The position numbers and the translations under genes are program-made. Shown here in pieces: positions 55,934 to 64,000 of a stretch of 64,000 nt of DNA (position 1 is the stretch's first letter; each line of letters starts with the position of its first letter). The stretch is from a virus. Location: positions 1 to 64,000 of IMG/VR virus record IMGVR_UViG_3300044470_000095. One strand, given 5' to 3'. The notes beneath the pieces were generated by a model. That model was given only the letters and a program-made list of their open reading frames with translations, made no database searches and was not told the origin of the DNA.

Positions 55934-56339
55934 GGCCTTCCCCATTCGGAGCGGTTGCTGCGAGCGCAGACTCACATGATTGTAGTGTTGTTGCGCATTC
56001 AATAAAATGGCCTCTCCGAGATTCCAAATATACGGCTGTGCTACCATCTTTCGTTTGCGCTACCAATGTAATAACTTTCATTGATCCGGCTAAAGCTTCG
56101 CGCAGCACTCGCACCTGTTCCTGCAACTTCGCAACTTGTGGATCGGGTGCGCGGTCATTCCATTGCTTGATAGCGTCCACGGTATTCACAGAGTGCCCGG
56201 CAGGCTTCGCGCTATCAGCCTTCGCAACCTCGAATTTAACCCCGCAGTTGCAGGCAATATTCATCCAGCGATGTGTGTCACCTTCGGAAAAGTAAATTTC
56301 CTTGCCCTTGCACATCGGGCATTCACGCAGTTTGCTCAT
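55923..56339 (-). CDS. Lar-like restriction alleviation family protein
   Basis: 138 residues from ATG 56339, which has AAGGAGGG upstream. LRECPMCKGKEIYFSEGD, NIACNCGVKFEVA and DAIKQWNDRAP match the CPxC...C.CG...AI..WN.R pattern of Lar-type zinc-ribbon proteins. A helical extension (KLQEQVRVLREALAGS) follows. Only the founding Rac Lar has shown restriction alleviation, so activity here is assumed from family. Confidence 0.7.
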   Translation of the reverse strand: MSKLRECPMCKGKEIYFSEGDTHRWMNIACNCGVKFEVAKADSAKPAGHSVNTVDAIKQWNDRAPDPQVAKLQEQVRVLREALAGSMKVITLVAQTKDGSTAVYLESRRGHFIECATTLQSCESALAATAPNGEGHAA

Positions 56340-56392
56340 TATTTCCCTCCTTCGCATGCGCTTGCAACAGGGTGCGCAGATTCAAACATGTA

Positions 56393-56788
56393 TCATGCGA
56401 TAGCTCCACCATTAAGAAGCCACCGCATTCTTTCAAGGCTTGGAATTTCTTCTGAGTTTGGGAATGGAATAATTTTTGACGCTTTCACGCTTACAGGCAT
56501 CCCATCCTTTCTAAATTTTACAACCCCAATTACTTCAACTCTTTTGTTGAAATTTCTATGTGCAATATCCAAATATTCAATTGGTATTTCACATGATACC
56601 GATCTATTATCAATCACATCATAAACAACAAATTTTGATCCATTATGGGTGGTTAAAATCTCAAGCCTACCCTCAACAGAACTTTCTGCCTCATGCGACG
56701 GGGATAATATATACCCAGTTGCCTCGATCTGTAGGATGTCACGCAGCATGCGAGCATCCTCCACATCCAGTACGAAATTAATGTCACT
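56393..56788 (-). CDS. Hypothetical early protein
   Basis: 131 residues from ATG 56788 (AAAGG upstream). MSDINFVLDVEDARMLRDIL, a beta-rich middle (SKFVVYDVIDNRSVSCEIPI, KRVEVIGVVKFRKDGMPVSV) and a C-terminal ERMRWLLNGG. Lower GC than its neighbours. No known family. Confidence 0.55.
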   Translation of the reverse strand, partial: SDINFVLDVEDARMLRDILQIEATGYILSPSHEAESSVEGRLEILTTHNGSKFVVYDVIDNRSVSCEIPIEYLDIAHRNFNKRVEVIGVVKFRKDGMPVSVKASKIIPFPNSEEIPSLERMRWLLNGGAIA

Positions 56789-57179
56789 CATGATTGCCTT
56801 TCTGCTGCGCCACGAGAGCGCGGATTTTTCCCAATACTTCAGCATAAATATGCCGCCGCCCTTCTAAGGGGATTGCCGATAACCCTTCATCCATTTCGAC
56901 AAACAGAGCGTTAATCGCAGCATCCCGTTCCGCATTCAACTTATCCGCCTCATGCTCGGCTGGTTGCTCGATAGGCGCGCGGTCGGGTGGTAATTTATCC
57001 AACAAACTCGCAATCGTCTTTTGCGAAGTCTCAATCATTGCGCACAGAGTATCAACCGCTGTTCTGAGTCCGGTAACGACATAATCATCGTCAATGCAGT
57101 CGGCACAATCTTTCATCATCTCGGCTTGGGTCTTCGGATTTTTTGTGCTTGCTCCACAGTTCATTGTGCAGTGTTTCAT
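56784..57179 (-). CDS. Hypothetical early protein
   Basis: 131 residues. N-terminal cysteines (MKHCTMNCG, CADCIDDDY) and a long helical part (RTAVDTLCAMIETSQKTIAS ... ERDAAINALFVEMDE). Good ribosome site AAGGAG. Similar helical early proteins occur in many phages. Function unknown. Confidence 0.55.
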   Translation of the reverse strand: MKHCTMNCGASTKNPKTQAEMMKDCADCIDDDYVVTGLRTAVDTLCAMIETSQKTIASLLDKLPPDRAPIEQPAEHEADKLNAERDAAINALFVEMDEGLSAIPLEGRRHIYAEVLGKIRALVAQQKGNHE

Positions 57180-57700
57180 TTTCTCTCCTTTAGGTTTGTA
57201 TAAACAATCGCATGAACAACCAAATAGAAATCCTGCAAGACGATCAACTCGGTTTCTGCGTCAGGTGTATAGCTACTTTCTGCCTCAATCAGCAAGTCGC
57301 GTAGAGCATCAAATGCCTTGCGCAACTCAAATACCTTATTGTCATTCGCAAAGCAATACGGGCATGGTTCCGCTATAGCTGCGTTGTAACATAGCAGACC
57401 GTAGGCATCCATATCATTGTAATCAAAGTAGGCTGGCCCAGCCACTGGAGAACGATCGGCCTCGTTAGGAACTGGCGGGAGTTTCATTCTGCACGCTCTG
57501 GCAGAATAATATTTGGCATCATACGCTTTGCTGGTTTTCAAGTCATTGTCCACGGTATCATCTACGAACATCCTAAACAGTTCAGCCGTTTTATCCGACT
57601 TTTTATTTTCACTGTACGACTCACTGTCAGCTTGCTGCCAGTATGTTTGGCCTAGCTGAAATGCGTATTTCAGTGCTGCGCGTAATTGATTCTCAGTCAT
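57176..57700 (-). CDS. Hypothetical early protein
   Basis: 174 residues from ATG 57700, preceded by GGAGG (MTENQLRAALKYAFQLGQTY). EPCPYCFANDNKVFELRKAF contains a CxxC. The rest is helical. A longer in-frame start overlaps the upstream gene. Function unknown. Confidence 0.55.
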   Translation of the reverse strand: MTENQLRAALKYAFQLGQTYWQQADSESYSENKKSDKTAELFRMFVDDTVDNDLKTSKAYDAKYYSARACRMKLPPVPNEADRSPVAGPAYFDYNDMDAYGLLCYNAAIAEPCPYCFANDNKVFELRKAFDALRDLLIEAESSYTPDAETELIVLQDFYLVVHAIVYTNLKERK

Positions 57701-58125
57701 GGATTCCTCCCTGCACAGGTGCACCAAAACTCTTTCGCAACACGCCCAGCTTCCACGATTGAAAACCACGACAACCCTTCTTCGTAAGCATCTTCCATAG
57801 CTGAAAGCATATGCCGCTCCCGTTCCTGCGCTTCATCTAGCGGCTGCGGGGATACCTTCGGGAGAGCGTCGTAGATCGCATCAAATATTGCCCTCATTGA
57901 GTGAATGGACATCTTTGCCAGCATCGAATCATCGAGTGTCTTTGCGTGATAAATTGCCCATGCAGTATCATGAAACTCTGCCCTGGAAAGCGACGTGCAA
58001 CATGCGACAATGGCTGGTGGCTGCGCTACCGTTGTCGGGCAGGATAATGTAGGCGCTCCAGATAACCCGCGCACTTCCGTCGCATCCTTCAGTGATTCCG
58101 GTAATTCAATCAGTTTGTTATCCAT
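57697..58125 (-). CDS. Hypothetical early protein
   Basis: 142 residues. HDTAWAIYHAKTLDDSMLAK and HMLSAMEDAYEEGLSWFSIV, then CTCAGRNP. GAGG precedes the ATG and the stop overlaps the next start. No recognised domain. Confidence 0.55.
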   Translation of the reverse strand: MDNKLIELPESLKDATEVRGLSGAPTLSCPTTVAQPPAIVACCTSLSRAEFHDTAWAIYHAKTLDDSMLAKMSIHSMRAIFDAIYDALPKVSPQPLDEAQERERHMLSAMEDAYEEGLSWFSIVEAGRVAKEFWCTCAGRNP

Positions 58126-58181
58126 TTTTAGCCTCGTTCCAGATTTTTAATTCGTATTCGGCAAGTAGAGAGGAAATCTCC

Positions 58182-58286
58182 TTATCCCTCTTCGATTGCT
58201 TCCTCTTGCAGTCGTTTGGATTCGTTGATATGGGCGTCGATTTCGGCTTCGCTGATTACCGGGTAACGGTTGGATGGGTTAGACAT
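58182..58286 (-). CDS. Very small acidic ORF (34 aa)
   Basis: MSNPSNRYPVISEAEIDAHI followed by NESKRLQEEAIEEG, a probable helix. No clear ribosome site. Fits the gap between two genes and has good protein composition. Confidence 0.4.
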   Translation of the reverse strand: MSNPSNRYPVISEAEIDAHINESKRLQEEAIEEG

Positions 58287-58290
58287 TTTA

Positions 58291-58560
58291 CTAACCTATT
58301 TTCACATAAGGGAAAAGATCAGGGAATTTTTTTATGCGATTGATAAAAAACGATCCAACAGATTCGGCATTCTTGAATTGCCCGAATTCGTCTTCCGTAA
58401 AATTGGCGTAATGATAAAGCGATCCCGGAGATCCGTCTTTCTTGTCCGGGAATTGCACGGCCAGCGTGTTGGTTGCCAAGTCGTGGCCGATACTCTTTAC
58501 TTGACTGCTAACGACTTCGATCATGTCAAATGTCGGGCGTTGCTTGATTTCGTTATCCAT
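58291..58560 (-). CDS. KTSC-domain protein
   Basis: 89 residues from ATG 58560 (GGAG 8 bp upstream). VVSSQVKSIGHDLATNTLAV, SLYHYANFTEDEFGQFKNAE SVGSFF match the KTSC domain, a small fold linked to lysyl-tRNA synthetase-like proteins and widespread in phages. Here the usual KTSC residues are largely replaced by AESVGSFF. Lies between small genes and the exonuclease. Confidence 0.7.
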   Translation of the reverse strand: MDNEIKQRPTFDMIEVVSSQVKSIGHDLATNTLAVQFPDKKDGSPGSLYHYANFTEDEFGQFKNAESVGSFFINRIKKFPDLFPYVKIG

Positions 58561-58580
58561 GATGTGAATCTCCAATGTTG

Positions 58581-60311
58581 TTAAGCTGCGGATTTGATGG
58601 TCTTCGCCGCGACAGTTTGAATATGCCGAATGATCGCTGCGTAGATGCTTGACAGGTCTGTTTCGTAGTATAGCTTCGCATTCTTTTGTTGAACTGCGGA
58701 AAAGCCAAGCCGGTTAAGAAAATCAGCAGTCACCATGAAGCCAAGTTCGGTATTGATGTTGCCGAGATTGACCAATGCCGATGACTTCGACGCATTGACA
58801 GTGCGCGGGGCCGAAGTCCCGTAAAACGATTGACGAATTTGCGCCGGCGCAACTGCATCGATTGCCTGGGCAAACGTAACGGGAGCGATTGCCACTTCGA
58901 TAGATTGATTGGCAATCACTTGCGCAGCAACCTCAGCGTCGGCCCTTTCCTTGGCTTCCGCTGCTGCCTTTGCCGTTGCTTTATCTTCCACTTCCTTTTG
59001 AATCTTGACGCGCAATGACTCCAATTCGTCGGCCTTGGTTTTCTTATGCGCATCGATGCGAGTAGTCACAATCAATTGAAAGTCATCCATCGGCTTCACA
59101 ATGATTTGCGACAAGTCGGCGAACAGGAGCCCAAATCCCGCTGATGTTTCCTTGTACCATGCGAGCTTTGCACGAATATCCTTTGCTGATAAATCAGCGG
59201 CAATCTTGCCATTTGCCATTGCCGTATCGACGGCATCCTGCCAGCCCTTAATGGACTTCTTGCCCTTCATTGCTACCGCGAAGTCTGGCGCTAGGACAGT
59301 GATTCGTATTGGGATCGTTTCAAGTTCAAGCGCTGCAATATGTTCGGCGTATTCCGTTTTGGCTTTATTGAAAATTGCCAGCCGACGGACTTCGGTTTCA
59401 CGTTCGACGACTTTTTCGCGATCCAATGCGGCCAAGCGAAATTCTTCTTTCCACAAATCAATCTGTGCAGCAGCTTCGCCGATAGTTACAGTTTGCGAAA
59501 GCATCGCTTGTTTGACCATCTCCAATTTTTCGACGGCCTCGCGACAGGTCTTCCCGGCCTCTTTTGCATTTGCGAAATCCTGGTCAGTTACCGGCGTGGT
59601 TTTGATGGATGCAAGGAACGCGGTTTTAGCGGCTCCGAACGCCTCAATGTTATTCGTCGTCACTTCTCCTCGCGCTTGAATGAAAAGAGCGGGGAGGGCC
59701 ATTGTCGGCTCTGCTTGCGGCTTTTCAGCAATGACGGTCGGAACGTACACGGCCAAATCTTTTTCAAATTGCGCCCAGCCAGCACGAAGCCGATCAAACC
59801 AGGCTTCATCCGGCAAAACGTCCATATAGACCATCTTTCCAGGAGTGCCATCGGACACAGTGAAAACTACCCTCTTCGCACCAGTTATCATAAGGATCTG
59901 CTGGCACTGAGGCATAAACTCTTCGGGGAGTTCGCCGGCCGATACGGATGCCACAAGTTTTTCGTTCCATTGCTTATGCTCGAATGCGTCTTCTTCAGAC
60001 ATAGTTAGGCCATCACACGATGCCGATAATTTTCCATCGGAGCAAGTTACCGGATACAGGTCGTCGCCGATTACGGTTGCCTCTATGATCGGGCGCGCCA
60101 TCGCTTCAACTTCATGTCCGTAATCGAGAATATTGCTTTGGATCCAATCGCTGAACTCTTTAGCTATGCCGCAATGCTTCATGCGCAGAAGTTCGGATCG
60201 TTTCACTTTCGATGAAATGCCTAACATCGCGGCTGCTTCGCTAGCGCCGAAATGATTCAAGCGGAATTGATGCCATTCCGGCGACCCTTGCATAAGGTTG
60301 TGAATTTTCAT
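58581..60311 (-). CDS. YqaJ-type phage exonuclease, extended
   Basis: 576 residues, long for the family. Residues 1-190 are a YqaJ/lambda-Exo nuclease: GSPEWHQFRLNHFGASEAAA MLG, DYGHEVEAMARPIIE, SASCDGLT and EHKQWN, with the Asp and Glu/Lys of the active site. The rest is coiled-coil and an unassigned C-terminal domain. It follows bet, so exonuclease and annealase form a Red-like pair that recombines phage DNA. Confidence 0.85.
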   Translation of the reverse strand: MKIHNLMQGSPEWHQFRLNHFGASEAAAMLGISSKVKRSELLRMKHCGIAKEFSDWIQSNILDYGHEVEAMARPIIEATVIGDDLYPVTCSDGKLSASCDGLTMSEEDAFEHKQWNEKLVASVSAGELPEEFMPQCQQILMITGAKRVVFTVSDGTPGKMVYMDVLPDEAWFDRLRAGWAQFEKDLAVYVPTVIAEKPQAEPTMALPALFIQARGEVTTNNIEAFGAAKTAFLASIKTTPVTDQDFANAKEAGKTCREAVEKLEMVKQAMLSQTVTIGEAAAQIDLWKEEFRLAALDREKVVERETEVRRLAIFNKAKTEYAEHIAALELETIPIRITVLAPDFAVAMKGKKSIKGWQDAVDTAMANGKIAADLSAKDIRAKLAWYKETSAGFGLLFADLSQIIVKPMDDFQLIVTTRIDAHKKTKADELESLRVKIQKEVEDKATAKAAAEAKERADAEVAAQVIANQSIEVAIAPVTFAQAIDAVAPAQIRQSFYGTSAPRTVNASKSSALVNLGNINTELGFMVTADFLNRLGFSAVQQKNAKLYYETDLSSIYAAIIRHIQTVAAKTIKSAA

Positions 60312-60319
60312 AATATTTC

Positions 60320-61171
60320 CTATTCCGGCACGTAAGTATCATCGAAGTCAGCATCGACAACATCATCGATAACCGGCGATTCCCACGACTTGATTTCCGA
60401 CTTTTGCGATTCAGTCAAAGGCGCTTTGGAGTCCAAGAACACGATCAGCGTATCGATCGTCTTTTTCTTCGTTTCGATCAACTTGCGCCACGTTTCCTTG
60501 TTCGCGTCGAACTTTTCTGACGCTAGGAATTCCGGCTTTTTGACCTCTGCGTTCACTTCCTGCTTTGGTGTAATATCAACTTCGCCGATGTCGAATGTCT
60601 TACCTTCCATTTCGTCAGCGGTCGGCGCGCTGCCGGTCATTTCTGGGAATGCAATACGCAACGCTTGGGCTTGGGCGCATTTCGCAATCTGGCCGCGCGG
60701 GCGCTTTTGCCACATCGTATTTGGTGCAATCGACTTTTCTTTGCCGCCTTTTACAGCATAGTTCTCGATCCAGTATTCGACAGCCGCGAACTCGGCAATT
60801 GCGCCATTCGCCATTTGGCGCTTAACAACTACTCTGCACCATTCCGGGACGTTGATTTTTGTGCGATCAAGATCAAATTCAACCATCGGGCCAAATTCCG
60901 GCTCACTGATTCCGGCGAGTTGCCCGCTGCGCGCTGCTTGTGTTCGGTATAGTCCGACTCCCGGCATGATGACATCGCGCATAGAATTTGAAGCACGATC
61001 CCACATTGGCACAATATGTACGGGCTTTTGCAGCGGGTCGAGTTTGGCGGCTCGGCAATAATCAAGAACCAATTCCACGCTACCCTTGGATGCACCTGGG
61101 TATAGGCTGTTTTGCATTACAGCGACTAAGCTGCCGGCGTCCTGTTGGGTTGTTGCAACTTCGTTTGTCAT
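60320..61171 (-). CDS. bet: Bet-type single-strand annealing protein
   Basis: 283 residues from ATG 61171 with GGAG upstream. LYPGASKGSVELVLDYCRAA KLDPLQKPVHIVPM, DVIMPGVGLYRTQAARSGQL and GQIAKCAQAQALRIAFPEM are the core of the RecT/Redbeta superfamily, Bet branch. Anneals strands exposed by the exonuclease. The C-terminal tail is charged and may contact host single-strand binding protein. Confidence 0.92.
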   Translation of the reverse strand: MTNEVATTQQDAGSLVAVMQNSLYPGASKGSVELVLDYCRAAKLDPLQKPVHIVPMWDRASNSMRDVIMPGVGLYRTQAARSGQLAGISEPEFGPMVEFDLDRTKINVPEWCRVVVKRQMANGAIAEFAAVEYWIENYAVKGGKEKSIAPNTMWQKRPRGQIAKCAQAQALRIAFPEMTGSAPTADEMEGKTFDIGEVDITPKQEVNAEVKKPEFLASEKFDANKETWRKLIETKKKTIDTLIVFLDSKAPLTESQKSEIKSWESPVIDDVVDADFDDTYVPE

Positions 61172-61213
61172 TTTATTCTCCAATTAATTATAGGTATCCG
61201 GATTTGAGTGTGT

Positions 61214-61417
61214 TTACCAACATGGGACTGACTCCACAAGACGAGCAATCGAAATCAATATTTCTCGGAAACAAACAGGCGTTGAGTTACGAATACGAGT
61301 TTTATGCTTACCTCCGACCATTGCAAGCATTCCAATGCGCCGCGCTTTTTCGTAGCCATGTTTTGCCAAAGCAGTCGGATGAATACGTTGCTCAGTTCGG
61401 TGACGTTTTTGGGTCAT
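61214..61417 (-). CDS. Doubtful small ORF
   Basis: 67 residues, basic (MTQKRHRTEQRIHPTALAKH GYEKARRIGM). No Shine-Dalgarno sequence. The sequence after residue 45 is not clearly protein-like. The region 61172-61459 otherwise shows no convincing gene, though the next upstream gene may extend into it in another frame. Confidence 0.3.
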   Translation of the reverse strand: MTQKRHRTEQRIHPTALAKHGYEKARRIGMLAMVGGKHKTRIRNSTPVCFREILISIARLVESVPCW

Positions 61418-61459
61418 CAGATTCAGCTATCGCAATATCCAAGACGACCCGCGCATTAG

Positions 61460-61744
61460 CTAGGGCAGCGCGTGCGCTTGCTTCGCCGCATCGATCTGCT
61501 TTTGATAGAGGCGCAATTCCTTTATCGCTTCTATATCGGAGCAACCGTTTTCCATCCATGTTATTACCGTGGACAAATCCGGCAAGTTCAACGACCCCGT
61601 TGGTTGCGTTGTAGTGGGATGCGATTGCGCGAGCGCTTGCTTGACCGCCTCAGTTGCGTAGGCGCGCATTTGGTCGGCGTCGTATAAATCGCAAGCTAAG
61701 TAGATGGTCTTTGGCAATTCCGGCAGCGTCTTAGTGTCGTTCAT
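61460..61744 (-). CDS. Hypothetical early protein
   Basis: 94 residues from ATG 61744. KTIYLACDLYDADQMRAYAT EAVKQALAQS and DLSTVITWMENGCSDIEAIK resemble small phage proteins with a helical hairpin. An overlapping +1 frame continues with ARAALANARVVLDIAIAESD past the stop, so a frameshift near the end is possible. Confidence 0.5.
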   Translation of the reverse strand: MNDTKTLPELPKTIYLACDLYDADQMRAYATEAVKQALAQSHPTTTQPTGSLNLPDLSTVITWMENGCSDIEAIKELRLYQKQIDAAKQAHALP

Positions 61745-61758
61745 TTGATTTTCCATTC

Positions 61759-62043
61759 TTAATGATTATGTACAAACCATATAGCTTCCGCACCGGCAGT
61801 GTTGAACTTAACTAGCAGATAGTCGGTGCCAATCATTCCATGCGGGACACATTCGGACAACAATCCTTTTATTTGCAAATTGCGGGCAATCAAACATTGA
61901 CCATATGATGCTGGTCCATCATAATTTTGCGCAGAAACAAATTTAATGAAATTGGATTTCTCTTCATTTGGAACTTCTGCAGGCAATTCACACAAATATA
62001 ATCTCAAAAATTTGCGTTGCGCAGAGGTCAGTTTGATTGTCAT
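61759..62043 (-). CDS. Hypothetical early protein
   Basis: 94 residues. KLTSAQRKFLRLYLCELPAE, SYGQCLIARNLQIKGLLSEC, MIGTDYLLVKFNTAGAEAI: a possible winged-helix fold. Its ATG overlaps the stop that once ended the erf gene, showing the original coupling. Confidence 0.55.
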   Translation of the reverse strand: MTIKLTSAQRKFLRLYLCELPAEVPNEEKSNFIKFVSAQNYDGPASYGQCLIARNLQIKGLLSECVPHGMIGTDYLLVKFNTAGAEAIWFVHNH

Positions 62044-62650
62044 TTGATTTCCACCTTTCCCCGAGTAACTCGTTGACTGCTCCCTGCGTCCAATTCCTGC
62101 GCCTGGTCAGCAAGCGCTTGCAGATTCGCTTCCGTGATCATTTTCGCAACGAGATCGGCGCGGATGTATTCGATATCCGAATCCCTGAAGGGGGAATCCA
62201 CCCAATCGGCTTGATCTTCATTCTCATATTCTCAGGAACCACGTCACTGCTGAAATTCAGCCAAATCCGTTCCGGCCAGGTATTAATCGCAGAAACCTCG
62301 CCGCGACCATCTTCCACCACGTTGCCAAGAGTCGCATGATCGTATTCGGTCATTCCCTTTTGAGTATCGAAACTCACATGCTTGTCTTTGAATATTTCGG
62401 GCGGTTTTTTCTTGAACTCGACCATCGCCGCGACATAGGCTTTGCGGGCTTCGTTCGCCTCCCATGCGAGTTGCATTTGCATGAGTTTTTCAAGGCGGTC
62501 AAGATCGGCCCCGCTTTCCATCGCGTAACGCAATAGATCGCCAGGTGTTGCGGTCGTCGTGACAGCGCGCTGCTGTTGAACTGTCGGGGCCTTGTGTTGC
62601 AGTTGTTCAGTCATTTCTACTTCTTGCATTTCGATTGTTTCTTGTTCCAT
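62040..62650 (-). pseudogene. erf: Broken ERF-family annealing protein
   Basis: From ATG 62650 (GGAG upstream) the frame reads YAMESGADLDRLEKLMQMQL AWEANEARKAYVAAMVEFKK, KDKHVSFDTQKGMTEYDHAT LGNVVE, the N-terminus of ERF proteins. It then continues in sequence not typical of the family and stops at 62138. The last 60 codons before 62040 (DSDIEYIRADLVAKMITEAN LQALADQ ... VTRGKVEIK) lie in another frame behind a stop. The ERF core (GSTxTYxxRYxL-type) is missing, so the gene has suffered an internal deletion and frameshift. Confidence 0.75.
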
Positions 62651-62660
62651 TTGATTCTCC

Positions 62661-62780
62661 AAAAGAAAAACCCGCTTAGAACTACGCACTACTCTCTTGG
62701 AAGGGAGTGGAAAAGCCTTTCGGATTTTCTGAATAGCACGTAGATCGAAGCGGGTTCATAGACATCCCTTCCAAGGATTA
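62661..62780 (-). promoter_or_regulatory. Structured leader/attenuator before the recombination genes
   Basis: Read on the minus strand: CTTGGAAGGGA (complement of 62765-62775), AACCCGCTT (62748-62756), CTACGTGCTA (62734-62743), TCCCTTCCAAG (62696-62706), TAGTGCGTAG (62682-62691), AAGCGGGTTTTT (62666-62677). The second and sixth form a 9-bp terminator stem ending in T5, the third and fifth a nested stem. The first and fourth pair over 11 bp and cross those stems, so they compete or form a pseudoknot. The terminator ends just before the erf ribosome site. A TTGACA (62810-62815) lies upstream but its -10 is weak. Confidence 0.65.
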
Positions 62781-62823
62781 ATGCATATTTTTGCAAACCA
62801 GCTTTCGGATGTCAAGCATTATT

Positions 62824-63396
62824 TCAATTATCGAACCAAAAAACAATGCGGTGATTTTCACCATCGATACCATCAAATCCGATGATGATTTCCTTGATGC
62901 TTCCACCGATAACAAATTCAGCCGGGACATCTACGGAGAATTCGACGGCATCCTTTGAATTCGTCCATCCGCAGTCTGGATAAAGCAAATTCCAATCGGT
63001 GTCGCCATCGCTAGCAATGGATGCATGCAATGCTGCCAATCCCTCTTTGTCTTTCATGCCAGATACCGGGATAACCGCCGTAGGCAAAAATGTCTGCAAG
63101 TCGCGTAATTCATGCAAATACAGATAGCTGTGGTTATGCCCATCGACATCCCACGAATCAGATTCGGATTTGATCGCATCGCATACATTGAATGGCAGGC
63201 CGCGAGGCAAAAAAGAAAAAGAAAACTTGCCTCTCACGCCTTTTGCCAGCAATGCAAACAGATCGTAATTTCGACCAGTAAATCGGTCTTGAAATGCGAC
63301 CGTCAAACCTTCTTGATATGGATCGCTCCAAATGTCAGCAGTTACCCATTTGCCGTCGATTTGTTTTTCTTTGTACAGGTGAATATCGCATCCCAT
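62824..63396 (-). CDS. MGCDIH-family phage protein
   Basis: 190 residues from ATG 63396 (GGAG 8 bp upstream), beginning MGCDIHLYKEKQIDGKWVTA D. WSDPYQEGLTVAFQDRFTGR NYDLFALLAKGVRG and HNHSYLYLHELRDLQTFL are typical of the MGCDIH family found in phages and their hosts. Function not established. Upstream of the attenuator leader. Confidence 0.65.
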   Translation of the reverse strand: MGCDIHLYKEKQIDGKWVTADIWSDPYQEGLTVAFQDRFTGRNYDLFALLAKGVRGKFSFSFLPRGLPFNVCDAIKSESDSWDVDGHNHSYLYLHELRDLQTFLPTAVIPVSGMKDKEGLAALHASIASDGDTDWNLLYPDCGWTNSKDAVEFSVDVPAEFVIGGSIKEIIIGFDGIDGENHRIVFWFDN

Positions 63397-63400
63397 TTTA

Positions 63401-63643
63401 TTACTCCTTCGTTGGTTGTGGTTCATGCGCCTGACCTATCGGCCATAGCATGCGATTTGCGTCATCCAGTAATCCATCATGCCGGAGCCTGACTGCCTTC
63501 TCGTGCGCTTCCTGCCGCGCCGCCGCGACAGTCTCGGACTTGTGCGCAGCGATAACCTGCGCGTCGTCTTGATCCATCTTGCCGGCGATGCAGAGCAAGG
63601 CGAAGACGATTAGAGCGGACATTGCGTAGTCGAGAGGGTTCAT
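63401..63643 (-). CDS. Small inner-membrane protein
   Basis: 80 residues: N-terminal membrane span (YAMSALIVFALLCIAGKMD) then a charged helix (SETVAAARQEAHEKAVRLRH). AAGGAG precedes the ATG. Function unknown. Confidence 0.55.
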   Translation of the reverse strand: MNPLDYAMSALIVFALLCIAGKMDQDDAQVIAAHKSETVAAARQEAHEKAVRLRHDGLLDDANRMLWPIGQAHEPQPTKE

Positions 63644-63646
63644 GAT

Positions 63647-63727
63647 TCACTCCTTGTAAATGCGGTAGTGGGTATATTCTTGCCAGTCTCCGTGGCTTCG
63701 GCGCATTGCTGTATTCGCGGAAATCAC
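63647..63727 (-). CDS. Short MISANT-like protein (26 aa)
   Basis: GTG start overlapping the stop of the hexapeptide-family gene: VISANTAMRRSHGDWQEYTH then YRIYKE. It is the counterpart of the 62-residue protein at 3128-3316 and ends where that one continues. The TGA and ribosome site for the next gene follow directly. Confidence 0.5.
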   Translation of the reverse strand: MISANTAMRRSHGDWQEYTHYRIYKE

Positions 63728-64000
63728 GCCGCCACCTTTTCTTCCTTCGGCGACCACAATTCAACATGAGCATCGATAAATGAAAGTGCAGCGAGATATT
63801 CGATTCCGTGTTCGTTCATGCGGTGTGATTCAGCGAGCTTCAACTCGAATTGGTCGCGGGTTCCGAAAAAGCAACCGGCGCGAATGCGAACGCCCTTATC
63901 GGTAATGAATGCGAGTAAATAATCGTTGCGCGAACCGATTGGGCCAAGTTGAATAAAAGGACGGTCGCCAACGAGTTTTAAATCGTGCAGGTCCGCGCCG
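63724..64000 (-). CDS. C-terminus of a second hexapeptide-family protein (partial)
   Basis: The frame enters from the right edge and ends at TGA 63724-63726. Its 91 visible residues include GPIGSRNDYLLAFITDKGVR IRAGCFFGTRDQFELKLAES and end HVELWSPKEEKVAA. They align with the C-terminal domain of the 3313-4050 protein (GTLTAYRTKTGIELARGCFQ G). The repeat region, if present, lies outside the window. Confidence 0.7.
   Translation of the reverse strand, partial: GADLHDLKLVGDRPFIQLGPIGSRNDYLLAFITDKGVRIRAGCFFGTRDQFELKLAESHRMNEHGIEYLAALSFIDAHVELWSPKEEKVAA

Overview
The window is almost entirely one temperate tailed phage or prophage. The host is probably a betaproteobacterium of the Burkholderiales/Oxalobacteraceae type. 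That is an inference from protein flavour, moderate GC and the mosaic gene set, not from a host marker. The virion genes predict a contractile tail: a DUF3383 sheath-like protein, tube, spike, gpJ-like and gpI-like baseplate proteins. No integrase, att site or host gene is visible, so neither phage end is proven.

Layout. 1-3.1 kb (+): a Cro-like gene followed by a small zinc-ribbon gene split by a complete IS1595-type element (373-2435, 8-bp target duplication) that carries a trypsin-like protease passenger. 3.1-8.4 kb (-): a repressor-led leftward block with a CI-like repressor, a Rap1a-like protein, a lipoprotein, a decayed gene, a C-type-lectin-like protein with the hallmarks of a diversity-generating-retroelement target, a truncated recT, and a hexapeptide-repeat protein built on an 18-bp minisatellite. 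8.4-21.2 kb (+): the rightward early operon with Cro, zinc ribbon, SNF2-like helicase/DNA methyltransferase, DUF1367, Ref-like nuclease, DUF1376 replication protein with iteron-like repeats, RusA resolvase, dATP/dGTP diphosphohydrolase, Gp49 and Ead/DUF551 proteins, and a Q-like candidate antiterminator. 21.3-23.1 kb: a leftward two-gene unit, then a strong promoter, a short structured leader and a terminator resembling lambda pR'/6S RNA/tR', then a tRNA-like element and tRNA-Ser(GCU). 23.2-51 kb (+): packaging, head, connector, tail and baseplate genes, interrupted at 26.8-28.5 kb by a leftward block of small genes. 51-55.5 kb (+): lipoproteins, HNH protein, glucosaminidase endolysin, holin-like protein and a lipase-like hydrolase. 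55.5-64 kb (-): a second leftward early block with small zinc proteins, KTSC protein, YqaJ exonuclease, Bet annealing protein, a broken erf behind an attenuator-like leader, and at the right edge a second copy of the hexapeptide-protein/MISANT gene pair.

How the genes work together. The repressor and Cro probably compete for operators with consensus ATAGCNNNGCTAT. Three lie between repressor and cro, and two more sit at an almost identical promoter at 6.68 kb, a lambda OR/OL-like arrangement that would place the lectin-like variable protein under repressor control. Cro-operon products replicate and recombine DNA. The Q-like protein would let polymerase read through the short leader at 22.4 kb into the late genes. 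The most noteworthy items are the orphan retroelement target, the attenuator-like leader before the recombination genes, a perfectly phased T TTT TTT frameshift site in the tail chaperone gene, a recurring E1-FCCH-like domain in four virion proteins, fossils of two displaced recombinases, and a NUDIX domain fused to a prohead protein. All calls come from reading the sequence without database searches.
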